Shown one piece after another: positions 34,400 to 43,759 of a stretch of DNA of 47,888 bases. The notes under the pieces are model-generated. The model saw only the letters and a program-made list of their open reading frames with translations, did not search any database and was not told where the DNA came from. The stretch is from positions 1 to 47,888 of the forward strand of contig CANPXP010000020.1 of assembly GCA_947586255.1 (NCBI GenBank). Reading direction: 5' to 3'. The stretch comes from an uncultured Lachnospiraceae bacterium. GTDB lineage: Bacteria > Bacillota > Clostridia > Lachnospirales > Lachnospiraceae. Position 1 is the stretch's first letter, and each line of letters begins with the position of its first letter. A program made the translations under genes and the position numbers.

Positions 34400-35869
34400 C
34401 TACGAAACGATATCCTCCGGAAACTCGATGTACTTAAACGCATCTTCCCGGTACCAGCTCTCCCGAAACGGCGGATCGGTAAAACGGCTCAGCTTCTTAT
34501 TGAAATTGTTGTTGTCCAGCACGTCCTCGATCTTGCGTCCGAGATAGAGCACCCCGTGATAGCCGAAAGTCGGCCGCTTGGCGTCCAGTATATGCACGGT
34601 GGGGATCCCCAGTCTGGACACCCAGTTTGCCATTCCGATAAACAGATCCGGTTTGTATTTCCTGACCAGATTGATCTGCTCATACGGCTGCATATCGGCG
34701 ACATTGATGAGAAACTCGTCCCCGTGGTATTGCTCCAGTCTCTCGAAGTCTTCCGCGTACGCCCGCTCATAATACGGCGTGTGAATACACAAAAGCTGCA
34801 TGCCGTACTCGCCCATCAGCGTCGCCGCCGCAAGTCCTCTGCCGGTACCTGCAGTGATACATACGCGCAGCCCTTCGGTTTTCTTCCTGATCTCTTCAAT
34901 CTCCGCCGTCACCTCCGCCCGCTCTCTGGCGATAAAGGTTTCCGCCTCTTCCTCCCTGCCGCACAGCTTCGCGATGGAACGCAGCCAGCGGTCCGTACTG
35001 TCGGAACCGATCGGCATGCAGGTGACTGTGTAAGGCGTGCCATATTTCTCATGCAGGAACGCCATGTACTCGTCCCCGAAGATCTGGCATACGGAGATAT
35101 TGTACTCCGCCGCCGGTATGCGCATAATGTCCTCATAGGTCGCATGATACGGCATAATATTGGCCTCAAGTCCGATGGCGCGGAGCATTCTCTTCATCTC
35201 CAGCTGGTCCGCATAACTCAGAGAGTGCGTGGCGAACAGATTGATCAGCCCTTTTTCCTTGGGCGGCGCCGCATCCCTGATCACATAGTTCTGCAGCGCG
35301 CCAAGCGCCAGATCATACCCCGTCGCATGATTCCTGGACTTGAAACCCTCACAGTGGATCGGGGCGAAGATCGTATCCGGATACTCTTCCCGCATCCGCT
35401 CCGCCGCAGCGTCGATATCGTCGCCGATGATGGCCGAGGAGCAGGAGGCCAAAATAAAAACGATTTTGGGGTGATGCCTGTCAATCGCGGCTCTCACCGT
35501 CTCCTCAAGGCGTTTTTCTCCGCCCAGAATTATCTCTTTCTCCCCCAGCGCCGTGGAGATGATCCTGCTCTCTCCGCTTTCCTCTTCTCCCCTGTGATGC
35601 TTATAGATATTCAGACGCTCGATCGCACCCAGACTCGCACACGCCGAACAGCCATACGGCGCGTGTATGATCATGACGGAATCCTGAATGCTGACCAGCG
35701 CGTTCATGCTGTTTACCTGAACGCACTGTATGCCCTGCTCAAAGGTGCGGTGCGCATTTTTCAGGCAATTCTTCTTTACCTTGTCACGGAGCGCCGCCGC
35801 GCTCCCCGCCTGCGCGTCGGTAAAACCCGCTCGTGTGTCACGGATCTTGTCTTTGATCGCTCTCTCCAT
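34400..35869 (-). CDS. Nitrogenase component 1-like protein, NifD-type (second pair)
   Basis: A 489-residue NifD-like protein. Cysteines 49 (QCVQVN), 74 (HAPYGC) and 143 (LASCSSAIIGDD) match the three P-cluster ligands of NifD by spacing. At the position of the FeMo-cofactor cysteine (NifD 275) the sequence reads MPYHATYED, with His242 where the first pair has cysteine. CEGFKSRNHATGYD replaces the Q191/H195 segment used in N2 reduction. The ATG at 35869 follows GGAGG at 8 bases. An in-frame ATG at 35875 and longer extensions into the ATPase gene are less likely. Confidence 0.85.
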   Translation of the reverse strand: MERAIKDKIRDTRAGFTDAQAGSAAALRDKVKKNCLKNAHRTFEQGIQCVQVNSMNALVSIQDSVMIIHAPYGCSACASLGAIERLNIYKHHRGEEESGESRIISTALGEKEIILGGEKRLEETVRAAIDRHHPKIVFILASCSSAIIGDDIDAAAERMREEYPDTIFAPIHCEGFKSRNHATGYDLALGALQNYVIRDAAPPKEKGLINLFATHSLSYADQLEMKRMLRAIGLEANIMPYHATYEDIMRIPAAEYNISVCQIFGDEYMAFLHEKYGTPYTVTCMPIGSDSTDRWLRSIAKLCGREEEAETFIARERAEVTAEIEEIRKKTEGLRVCITAGTGRGLAAATLMGEYGMQLLCIHTPYYERAYAEDFERLEQYHGDEFLINVADMQPYEQINLVRKYKPDLFIGMANWVSRLGIPTVHILDAKRPTFGYHGVLYLGRKIEDVLDNNNFNKKLSRFTDPPFRESWYREDAFKYIEFPEDIVS

Positions 35870-35891
35870 TTCCATGTCCTCCCATGAAACA

Positions 35892-36647
35892 TTAAATATA
35901 ATAGATGGTATCTTCCGGAATGATCCGCGCGAGGAATTGTTTGGTGCGCTCATTCTTCGGATGGGAGAACACCTCTCCCGGCGTTCCGGCCTCCACAACC
36001 ACACCCTCGTCCATAAAGATCACCTGATTGGCGACGTCCTGCGCAAAAGCCATCTCGTGCGTCACGACGATCATGGTAATCCCTCTGTTTGCCACCTTCT
36101 TGATCAGTTCCAGCGTCTCTCCGACCAATTCGGGATCTAACGCCGAGGTCGGCTCATCGAACAGAATGACATCGGGCGAGAGCGCCACCGCCCTCGCGAT
36201 ACCCACGCGCTGCTGCTGCCCGCCGGACAGGTTGACGGGATAATAGTCCATCCTGTCTGACAGCCCGACCCAATCCAGCGTCTCCGCCGCGATTCTGCGC
36301 GCCTCCTCCCTGGATTTCTTCTGTACCACCGTCAAACCCTCCATCACATTCTCCAGCGCCGTCTTATTCTGGAACAGGCCGTAATTCTGAAAAACAAAGG
36401 CGCACTTTCTTCGTATCGCCAGAATATCTTTCTTGTGACACTTCTCCAAGTCCACCGTGATGTCTCCCAGCGTCAGCCGCCCGCTGTCCGCTCTCTCCAG
36501 AAAGTCAATGCAGCGCAAAAGCGTCGTCTTGCCGGAACCGCTCGGCCCGATGATGACGGTCACGCCTCCCTGCTCCACCTCTATAGATACCCCTTTTAGA
36601 ATCTGATTCCTGCCGAAGCTTTTCTTTAAATCATCTATTTTTATCAT
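35892..36647 (-). CDS. Amino-acid-type ABC transporter ATP-binding protein
   Basis: A 251-residue ABC ATPase. Walker A is GPSGSGKTT (residues 34-42), the signature [14 protein letters not shown], Walker [14 protein letters not shown], and the switch histidine VTHEMAFA. It is closest to the polar amino acid (GlnQ/TcyN) class. It follows the two permease genes in the nitrogenase-like operon and precedes the second D/K pair, so import and reduction are transcriptionally linked. Confidence 0.94.
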   Translation of the reverse strand: MIKIDDLKKSFGRNQILKGVSIEVEQGGVTVIIGPSGSGKTTLLRCIDFLERADSGRLTLGDITVDLEKCHKKDILAIRRKCAFVFQNYGLFQNKTALENVMEGLTVVQKKSREEARRIAAETLDWVGLSDRMDYYPVNLSGGQQQRVGIARAVALSPDVILFDEPTSALDPELVGETLELIKKVANRGITMIVVTHEMAFAQDVANQVIFMDEGVVVEAGTPGEVFSHPKNERTKQFLARIIPEDTIYYI

Positions 36648-36674
36648 AAATTCCTCCTCAACCTCCCGCAGCCT

Positions 36675-37385
36675 CTACTGCAGGACAATCCCCGTCCTGT
36701 ATCTGCCAAAGGCACGTTCCAGTATCCTGAACAGGCGGGAGAACACAAAACTCAATGCCTCATAGAGCAGCGCGATGACGAAAAAAGCCTCCAAAAACTG
36801 ATAAGTTGGACTTGCCAGCGTGTAGGCGAATCCGGTCACTTCCACAACGCCGGAGTAATACGCCAGGGAAGAATTCTTGATCAGCCCGATAAAGAGTCCT
36901 CCCATATTGGGCAGCGCGATGACGAAAGCCTGTGGAAAAATAATCCGGAAATACGCCTGAATGCCCGTCATGCCAACGCTCTTGGCCGCCTCCATCTGAT
37001 CGTGCGGAATCGCTGACAGCGCAGACCGAAACGTTTCCGACGAAAACGCGGCTTCCGAGAGCGTCATCGCAGCGATCGGACATACAAGGCTCGTATTGCC
37101 CGCAATGTTCTCTACAGGCAGCCCGTGCTCCACACGATAGTAAGCGATCAGCGTCGGCACTGCGAAATAGGTAAAGAACATGATAATGATCAATGGCACG
37201 CTCCGCATAAAAGAAACATATACTGTGAGGATCCGCGCCAAAACCCTGACCCGATTGGTGCGGATCAATGCGATGACCATTCCCAGGATCCAGCCCAAGA
37301 CCGCCGAAACAACTGCAATCAGAAACGTGTTCTCCAGCGCCGGCGCCATCTGCGGAATCATCTGTACAATAAATTTAAAATCCAT
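36675..37385 (-). CDS. Amino-acid-type ABC transporter permease
   Basis: A 236-residue permease of the HisMQ family. About five membrane helices are present. The EAA-type loop is SAIPHDQMEAAKSVGMTGIQ, which contacts the ATPase. A family-typical VPLIIIMFFTYFAVP segment follows RSxP. It pairs with the permease encoded directly upstream to form a heterodimeric channel, as in cystine or glutamine importers. Confidence 0.93.
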   Translation of the reverse strand: MDFKFIVQMIPQMAPALENTFLIAVVSAVLGWILGMVIALIRTNRVRVLARILTVYVSFMRSVPLIIIMFFTYFAVPTLIAYYRVEHGLPVENIAGNTSLVCPIAAMTLSEAAFSSETFRSALSAIPHDQMEAAKSVGMTGIQAYFRIIFPQAFVIALPNMGGLFIGLIKNSSLAYYSGVVEVTGFAYTLASPTYQFLEAFFVIALLYEALSFVFSRLFRILERAFGRYRTGIVLQ

Positions 37386-37417
37386 AACTTCCTCCTCAAC
37401 GAGCTGAAAACCTCACA

Positions 37418-38122
37418 CTAGACCGTCAGGGCTTTCCTGCCCCTGGTGTATCTCTTCTCCGCCCGTTTCGTCGCCCACTCCAAAAGTACGCAGACGACCC
37501 AGTAGATGACAGCCACTCCGAGATACAGTTCCGCCCTGTTCAGTCCATACAGCCGGCCGCTGATCAGCTTTACTTTGCCGAACAGATCCAGCGCGCCGAT
37601 GCTGAATGCGAGAGACGTCGCTTTAAAAAGCGCGACAATGTTATTGCCGAGAATCGGTATCGCAACCCCGAACGCCTGCGGAAAAATGATTCTGCGAAAC
37701 ACGTCAAAACCGGTCATCCCCACACTGTAAGCCGCCTCCCACTGATAGCGGTTCACCGCCAGATAGGAGGAGCGCATCATCTCTGCCATATTGGCCGCCG
37801 ATGACAGGGACAGTGTGATGATGATAAACATATCCTTGCTCCAGGAATCCGTATTGATCCCGGCTTTTTTCAGATAGACCGGCACGACAAAATACAGAAT
37901 AAAGATCAGGACCAGCGTCGGCATACCCCGCATGAACGCGACATAACCTTTGGCGACCGCGTTCAACACTTTATTCCCGGACAAGGCAAGAGACGCAAAC
38001 GCCAATCCGATCAACAAGCTGAAGATCAGCGACCACACGACCAGCTTAACAGTCGTCGGAAACGCCTGCATGGTGCTTGCCATCAGCCCCGGTATTTTTG
38101 AAAAATCAAAATAGTTACCCAT
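37418..38122 (-). CDS. Amino-acid-type ABC transporter permease
   Basis: A 234-residue permease of the same family as its downstream neighbour. YVAFMRGMPTLVLIFILYFVVP and the EAA loop VNRYQWEAAYSVGMTGFD are clear. The two-permease arrangement resembles TcyL/TcyM of the Bacillus sulfur-compound importer TcyJKLMN. That likeness is one of architecture and does not prove the substrate. It is the first transporter gene after the Cys-rich NifX-type gene. Confidence 0.93.
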   Translation of the reverse strand: MGNYFDFSKIPGLMASTMQAFPTTVKLVVWSLIFSLLIGLAFASLALSGNKVLNAVAKGYVAFMRGMPTLVLIFILYFVVPVYLKKAGINTDSWSKDMFIIITLSLSSAANMAEMMRSSYLAVNRYQWEAAYSVGMTGFDVFRRIIFPQAFGVAIPILGNNIVALFKATSLAFSIGALDLFGKVKLISGRLYGLNRAELYLGVAVIYWVVCVLLEWATKRAEKRYTRGRKALTV

Positions 38123-38146
38123 ATGCTCCCTTTCTTGTTTTTCTCC

Positions 38147-38593
38147 CTATTCACGTGTTCCCGCATGCCGAAACGGTTGATGCGTGTCTGCTCTGTAGAA
38201 ATACGCCGTTATTTTTTCCAATGCCTCTTCCACCGTACACGTCACGTCAAAAACCTTGACCGCTCTTCTCTCCAACTGTTTCAGGGCGGGAAAACCGATC
38301 CTGGCACAGATCACACAGCGACAGTCGGAGACGGTTTCTACCTTTGCGGTCATTCCCTGATTCCCCGAGCAGCCAATCCCCCTGCAGGCTTCTCTCCCGC
38401 CCTGACAGCCTCCCATACCGCCGTCTGAGGCAGTGCCTTCGCTGCCGGGTGAAGCGTCGTCCGATACCGATCGGATCTCCGTCTCTGCGTACTCTCTATC
38501 CGTGACCTCGTAGATACGAAAAGCGGACGCCGCCCCAAATGTCCGGTCGATATGAACCCCATCCGACGAGGCGACAGCTATCTTGTATGCCAT
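38147..38593 (-). CDS. NifX-type cofactor-binding protein with Cys/Gly-rich insertion
   Basis: A 148-residue protein of the dinitrogenase iron-molybdenum cofactor-binding family (NifX/NifB C-terminal domain, RNase H-like fold). It opens with YKIAVASSDGVHIDRTFGAASAFRIYEV and has CRCVICARIGF as the usual core strand. Between them lies an insert (residues about 50-85) rich in Gly and Cys (GMGGCQGG, ACRGIGCSG). The family carries Fe-S cofactor precursors such as NifB-co. The insert might bind an extra metal cluster. It sits between the first D/K pair and the transporter genes. Confidence 0.82.
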   Translation of the reverse strand: MAYKIAVASSDGVHIDRTFGAASAFRIYEVTDREYAETEIRSVSDDASPGSEGTASDGGMGGCQGGREACRGIGCSGNQGMTAKVETVSDCRCVICARIGFPALKQLERRAVKVFDVTCTVEEALEKITAYFYRADTHQPFRHAGTRE

Positions 38594-38605
38594 ACCGCAC
38601 CTCCG

Positions 38606-39904
38606 TCAATTCCATCGCTGTACCGCAACGGAATAAATATCTTCTATCAGCCGAATACCGCCCGTATAACCCACATAGGAGTCATCTAATACGACTTTAT
38701 CCTGCACCGGCCATGAAATATTTAAGTAGTGTCCAAACAATTCTTCCACGACCTCTTTCTCATAGTAGCTCCCAAGAATCAGCGGATATCCGTGATAGTC
38801 GTGCTTTTTTATCTCATTATGTATTTTGTATGCATCCGTCTCAAAGCTCACTTCCGCTTTCAGCCCGTAATTGAGATTTGCAAATTCCTTTTTGATCTCC
38901 TCACGGAATTGTTTGGGCGTATCGTCCACAATATACTGTCCGGCAGGCACAAGCCCCAGATCATTTACAAGGAATTTCGTGATACCCAAAGCGTACTGCG
39001 CGTCCGCGACTACAGAGAACTGCTTAGCCATAACCCGCGTCTCAAGAAACATATCCGCATAGCGCTCGATCAGATAATAATAATAGTTCTCATGCCTGTT
39101 GATCAGTTCTTCCACTTTCTCCTCCGGCACGCCTGCGAATTTTCCCACTTCTCTGAGAAATTTGCTCGTCTCAAACGCGCCGATGGGCAGCGTAGGATAG
39201 TGAAGATAGGGAATCCCAAGTTTTTTCTCCATTTTCTTCATGTTACCGACGGACACCCACGGAGATACGAGCAGATTGAACTCCGCTTTCGGTACTCTGT
39301 TGATGTTTTCGATGCCGCGCTGATAGCCGAAGATCGTGTTCGGCTCCAGCCCCAACTCGGCAATCAGCCTCTCCAATTCTCTGATATTACCCAGCCAGAA
39401 CAAATCCTGATAAGGCACATCCGCCCAGATATTGACTAGCCCTTTCTGCCTGTCGTCCGCTTTCCTGAGATATTGATCGACGATCGCATCGATCACCTGT
39501 TCATGCCCTCTGTAATTGTTTCCTTTAAACCCTGCCGTCGAAGCATAGATCACAGGTTTTCCGGCGTCCGCGAACCGGCTTACCACCTCTCCCGTATCGT
39601 CGCCTACGATCTCGGGAATACAGCCCGTCAGTACCACATACAGATCGGCATCTATCACTTTCAGTGCATTTTCTATCGTTGTCTCCAATTTTTTTACGCC
39701 GCCAAACACCACATCTTTCTCGTTGATGCTGGTACAGGGGAAAATATTCGGTGAGAAATATCCCGAGCTTCCGATGGAGTCCGATAGTTTCTGGGCGCAT
39801 CCCGGGCCGGAATGCAGGATTGGGATCGCTCTTGTAATAGCCTGCACTGTCTGCATGGCGCCCAGCGCGCATTTGTATCTCTGTTGATCCAATAACTTTG
39901 CCAT
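38606..39904 (-). CDS. Nitrogenase component 1-like protein, NifK-type (first pair)
   Basis: A 432-residue NifK-like protein. Cysteines 12 (YKCALGA), 36 (LHSGPGC) and 95 (VLTGCIPEIVGDD) match the three P-cluster ligands of NifK. Like the other K-type subunit it lacks the roughly 60-residue NifK N-terminal extension. Its start ATG overlaps the stop codon of the D-type gene (TAATG), which enforces equal synthesis. It should form the alpha2beta2 catalytic core with the protein at 39904-41367. Group IV nitrogenase-like rather than dinitrogenase. Confidence 0.87.
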   Translation of the reverse strand: MAKLLDQQRYKCALGAMQTVQAITRAIPILHSGPGCAQKLSDSIGSSGYFSPNIFPCTSINEKDVVFGGVKKLETTIENALKVIDADLYVVLTGCIPEIVGDDTGEVVSRFADAGKPVIYASTAGFKGNNYRGHEQVIDAIVDQYLRKADDRQKGLVNIWADVPYQDLFWLGNIRELERLIAELGLEPNTIFGYQRGIENINRVPKAEFNLLVSPWVSVGNMKKMEKKLGIPYLHYPTLPIGAFETSKFLREVGKFAGVPEEKVEELINRHENYYYYLIERYADMFLETRVMAKQFSVVADAQYALGITKFLVNDLGLVPAGQYIVDDTPKQFREEIKKEFANLNYGLKAEVSFETDAYKIHNEIKKHDYHGYPLILGSYYEKEVVEELFGHYLNISWPVQDKVVLDDSYVGYTGGIRLIEDIYSVAVQRWN

Positions 39905-41367
39905 TACCTGCCGGCCTCCTCCAAAAATGTGTCTACTTTCTGCTCATACCACCAATCCGTGTAAGGCAGTTTGACTCTTCTCGCCAGATTTTTCTCAAAG
40001 CTCCTGTTATGAATACTGTCCAGTACCGCCTGCGCAAATTCCAGCGTATGCTTATAGCCGAAGATCATATATTCATCCGCCACATACACGGCGGGCGTAC
40101 CGTTCTTGATCGCCCACACGGTAGATCCGGGATGTCTCGACAGATACAGATCCGGCTGATACTTGTGCAGGATATTCATCACTTCATAGTTCTGCTGATC
40201 CGCCACGCTCGCCTCGAAATCTATGTCATTGTCCAAAAGGTACTCCATAGATGGCGGTACGTCCCCGTTTTCATATTTCTTGTCATAGTGCCATGCAAGC
40301 GCCCACACCACTTCGATACCGAGCTCGTTCAGAACGCGCGAGACTTCAAACGTATAGCCGGGGCCCATCCCCAGTACCGCTTTCAAGCCTTTTAACTCTT
40401 TCTTGACCTCTTCGATCTGTGGAATATAAATCGCGCGCTGTTCCTCGATATAGCGCTCGACCTTGTCCTTTCGCCCAGTCACCTTTCCGATCTCCCTGAG
40501 CCATGTCTCAAAACCGGCTACGCCGAGAGGGTTTATGGTTCTGATGTACGGAACGCCGTACTTTTCTTCCAACCCATTTCCGAGGTAATTCCCCAGAGTG
40601 CCGCAGATACATGTCGTCGCCAGAGATTCCGATATATGGCTCAGCTCCTCAATCGTGGAATTGCAGTACAGAAAGATCGGTTCCAGGTCAAAGTTCCTGA
40701 ACATTTCAATAATCTCCGGCCTTGCGCTCTCGTAGAAATTCTTGAAATTGATCGTATCGCGTTTCTGCCTCGGCGGTTTCACAACGCTGCTGAGTATGGC
40801 GTGATCCGAAATGTCAAATCCGGTAGCCCATATCCTCGACTTAAATCCCTCACAGTGGACAGCGGCGACCGGGACGTCGATCTCCTCTCTCACATCGTCC
40901 ACGACACTGTCAATATCCTCTCCGATGATCCCCGTAGCGCAGGAACTGGACACAAAGATCGCCTTGGGAGAATACCTTCTGTACACTTCCAAAATGATCT
41001 GCCGCAGGGTATCCGCCGCGCCGAAGATCGTGTCGTTCTCGTCCATTCCCGTTCCGACATACACCGTATTGTTCGTGACACCCCGCTTTTTTGCCAGGGT
41101 TCTCTCCAGATAATATCTGCGAGCGCCTTCCACCGAACATCCTGCAGGCCCGTGATGAATGATCGCCACATCCCGAATCGCGGCAAGCTGTCCCAAGGCA
41201 CAGGTAGACAGACAGCTGCTCGACTGAGAAAAACATCTGGAACAGCCTTTGAGCGTTCCGCAGCCGCTCTGCTTAGCCAGATCGCTCAACGTCCCAATAT
41301 AGCCCGTAATCGATCCTATCCTGCTTTCCCTTGTTGCCACATTGGAATTTTCCAAATGAATTGCCAT
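39904..41367 (-). CDS. Nitrogenase component 1-like protein, NifD-type (first pair)
   Basis: A 487-residue NifD-like protein. Cysteines 52, 77 (HHGPAGC) and 143 (SSSCATGIIGEDI) fit the P-cluster ligands of NifD. Cys235 in FLYCNSTIEEL fits the cofactor cysteine 275. The NifD residues Gln191 and His195 are replaced (CEGFKSRIWATGFD), and no His442 equivalent is seen before FGYKHTLEF. The N-terminus has four additional cysteines (36, 42, 45 and 56). A complex cofactor bound by cysteine is likely, but N2 reduction is not. Methylthio-alkane reductase MarD is the best-known relative of this kind. Confidence 0.87.
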   Translation of the reverse strand: MAIHLENSNVATRESRIGSITGYIGTLSDLAKQSGCGTLKGCSRCFSQSSSCLSTCALGQLAAIRDVAIIHHGPAGCSVEGARRYYLERTLAKKRGVTNNTVYVGTGMDENDTIFGAADTLRQIILEVYRRYSPKAIFVSSSCATGIIGEDIDSVVDDVREEIDVPVAAVHCEGFKSRIWATGFDISDHAILSSVVKPPRQKRDTINFKNFYESARPEIIEMFRNFDLEPIFLYCNSTIEELSHISESLATTCICGTLGNYLGNGLEEKYGVPYIRTINPLGVAGFETWLREIGKVTGRKDKVERYIEEQRAIYIPQIEEVKKELKGLKAVLGMGPGYTFEVSRVLNELGIEVVWALAWHYDKKYENGDVPPSMEYLLDNDIDFEASVADQQNYEVMNILHKYQPDLYLSRHPGSTVWAIKNGTPAVYVADEYMIFGYKHTLEFAQAVLDSIHNRSFEKNLARRVKLPYTDWWYEQKVDTFLEEAGR

Positions 41368-41402
41368 ACCGCACCTCCCACGCTTTTCCCTTTTCTTTTG
41401 AT

Positions 41403-42269
<867 letters not shown>

Positions 42270-42620
42270 CTAACATAAATTTTGTACTTGTTCATAGGCG
42301 ACCAGCTTATCCAGGGACGCGCCGATGACGCCCGGCAGTTCCATCGGCACGATTCCCGCCCGCTCCAGAGCGTTCGCCGCCCCGGGGCCGATCCTGCTTA
42401 CAAGGATGTACCTGCAGTCCCGGAACCTGTCTATGTTTTCCGCAAGTCTCTCATCGTCGTGATCGCCCGCATGGCACACCGGGAAAACTTTCCGCGTCTC
42501 CGCCAGCCTGTATTCTCCCTCTGCAAAAACTTCATATATATAGAAAGTGTCGGCGTGCCCGAAATGCTGATTGACGACAATCCCGTCGCTGGACGCAGCT
42601 GCGACCCTGTAATTATCCAT
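42270..42620 (-). CDS. NifX-type (NifB C-terminal domain) cofactor-binding protein
   Basis: A 116-residue single-domain protein of the NifX/NafY family (DNYRVAAASSDGIVVNQHFGHADTFYIYEV and the core strand CRYILVSRIGPGAANAL). In many NifB proteins this domain is fused behind the radical SAM domain. Here it is a separate gene whose start lies inside the end of nifB. It probably carries the NifB product to component 1. A ribosome site AAAGG precedes the ATG. Confidence 0.88.
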   Translation of the reverse strand: MDNYRVAAASSDGIVVNQHFGHADTFYIYEVFAEGEYRLAETRKVFPVCHAGDHDDERLAENIDRFRDCRYILVSRIGPGAANALERAGIVPMELPGVIGASLDKLVAYEQVQNLC

Positions 42621-43485
42621 GTGAAAAAGTTTCCTTTCCGCTTATCCTGCGCTGATAGATCTGATCTCCATATTCCGACTGTCCGGGAACGCCCACCGCG
42701 TCCGCTCTGCAGTGCTGACAATGCCTGAACACGTCGATATATTTTGACGCCCGTGTCCTCGCCACGTCGATCTGTGCGCATGTGGGCGGCTTGCAGTCCG
42801 CCAGTTCATATTGCGGAATCAGCGGGATAATATTGTAGATTTTCGCGCCGATCTCACTGACCGTTTTGGCGATTTCCTCAATGTGCGCTCCGTTGATCTC
42901 CGGCACCAGCACGGTATTGACTTTAACTGTGATGCCTGCCGCCGCTGCTTTTTCAATTCCCTTTAACTGATTTTCAATCAGTATCTTCGCGCCCTCTGCG
43001 CCGTCGTACTTTCTGCCGTGATAGACGATATACTTGTTTAGGCGCGCCTCAATGTCAGGGTCTACGGCATTGACTGTTACAGTCAGTGAATCTATGCCAA
43101 CCTCGATCACCTCATCCGCCCTCTCATATAAGAGCAGACCGTTCGTGCTCATACACTTGATGATATGGGGAAAGCGTTCCCTGATCCTGCGAAAAGTTTC
43201 CAGCGCGTAATCCGACGCCAGCGTATCTCCCGGTCCCGCAATCCCCGCGACCGTGATCTCAGGGCAGATCGCCAAAGCCTTTTCAAGCGCCTCCACGCCT
43301 TCGTCGGGCGTGATCACTTTCGACGTGACACCCGGCCGATTTTCCGTATCGCTGATCGCCCTGTCGCAAAATCTGCAGGCGATATTGCACCCGGGACTGA
43401 CCGGCAGATGGATCCGCCCCGCATTATTTTTCCGACCGCCAAAACACGGATGGGAATTTTGCAGGTCCTTGTATGTATTACTCAT
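42613..43485 (-). CDS. nifB: NifB radical SAM cofactor-biosynthesis protein
   Basis: A 290-residue NifB core. HPCF near the N-terminus (Cys14), HLPVSPGCNIACRFC with the radical SAM cysteines 33, 37 and 40, ENRPGVTS, and the C-terminal HCQHCRADAVG are all NifB hallmarks. NifB fuses two 4Fe-4S clusters around a carbide to make NifB-co (8Fe-9S-C). Its presence implies that at least one of the D/K pairs uses such a cluster. The C-terminal NifX domain is a separate gene. The ATG at 43485 follows AAGG. In-frame codons further upstream would run into the hairpin. Confidence 0.93.
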   Translation of the reverse strand: MSNTYKDLQNSHPCFGGRKNNAGRIHLPVSPGCNIACRFCDRAISDTENRPGVTSKVITPDEGVEALEKALAICPEITVAGIAGPGDTLASDYALETFRRIRERFPHIIKCMSTNGLLLYERADEVIEVGIDSLTVTVNAVDPDIEARLNKYIVYHGRKYDGAEGAKILIENQLKGIEKAAAAGITVKVNTVLVPEINGAHIEEIAKTVSEIGAKIYNIIPLIPQYELADCKPPTCAQIDVARTRASKYIDVFRHCQHCRADAVGVPGQSEYGDQIYQRRISGKETFSHG

Positions 43486-43531
43486 ACCGCACCTTCTTTC
43501 GACAAAAAACCAGAGGTCTGTCAATTTTCAT
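43478..43531 (-). CDS. Possible 17-codon leader ORF through the hairpin before nifB
   Basis: ATG at 43531 is eight bases after AGAGG. The ORF (MKIDRPLVFCRKKVRYE) reads through the 3' arm of the hairpin and stops at a TAA that overlaps the nifB start. AGAGG is itself part of the 5' arm. Ribosomes initiating here would prevent hairpin formation and bring ribosomes to nifB. Whether it is translated is unknown, and chance is a real alternative for so short a frame. Confidence 0.3.
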   Translation of the reverse strand: MKIDRPLVFCRKKVRYE

Positions 43532-43550
43532 TAACAAAACCTCTGGTTTT
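43504..43550 (-). terminator. Intrinsic terminator or attenuator between the yezD-like gene and nifB
   Basis: ACCAGAGGT (43539-43547 read on the minus strand) pairs with ACCTCTGGT (43509-43517) around a 21-base loop, followed by six T (43504-43509). It lies five bases after the yezD-like stop codon and about 20 bases before the nifB start. No promoter was seen between it and nifB, so transcription of the nif-like genes probably has to pass it. Confidence 0.75.
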
Positions 43551-43554
43551 CCAG

Positions 43555-43713
43555 TCAGTCTATGATTCTGTGTTTTTCAGTTTTATCTATTTGGATAATC
43601 CTGCCATCCTGAATAATCAGGGTGATACTGCCGTATTTCATCCCTCGCAGCATCTCCTCCAGCGTATCTATGTGTGAATTATCCAAAACACGTCCGCGTT
43701 CTGTCTCTTTCAT
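43555..43713 (-). CDS. YezD family (DUF2292) small protein
   Basis: A 52-residue protein (MKETERGRVLDNSHIDTLEE...). The C-terminal half GSITLIIQDGRIIQIDKTEKHR is the DUF2292/YezD signature. GGAGG lies eight bases before the ATG at 43713. The family has no proven function. As I recall, it often sits with sulfur-assimilation genes. Here it is 46 bases behind cysK and directly before the nifB attenuator. An AT-rich dyad (AGATATATATCT) lies in the cysK-yezD gap. Confidence 0.8.
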   Translation of the reverse strand: MKETERGRVLDNSHIDTLEEMLRGMKYGSITLIIQDGRIIQIDKTEKHRIID

Positions 43714-43759
43714 TCACACCGCCTCCAGATCTGACTTATATAGATATATATCTGTACAA

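Noticed and set aside
33110..41367. Chlorophyll (BchNB/BchYZ) or F430 (CfbCD) reductase
   Set aside because: NifB and NifX-type proteins are not needed for those enzymes, no tetrapyrrole genes are nearby, and the full set of six P-cluster-type cysteines in each pair does not fit them.
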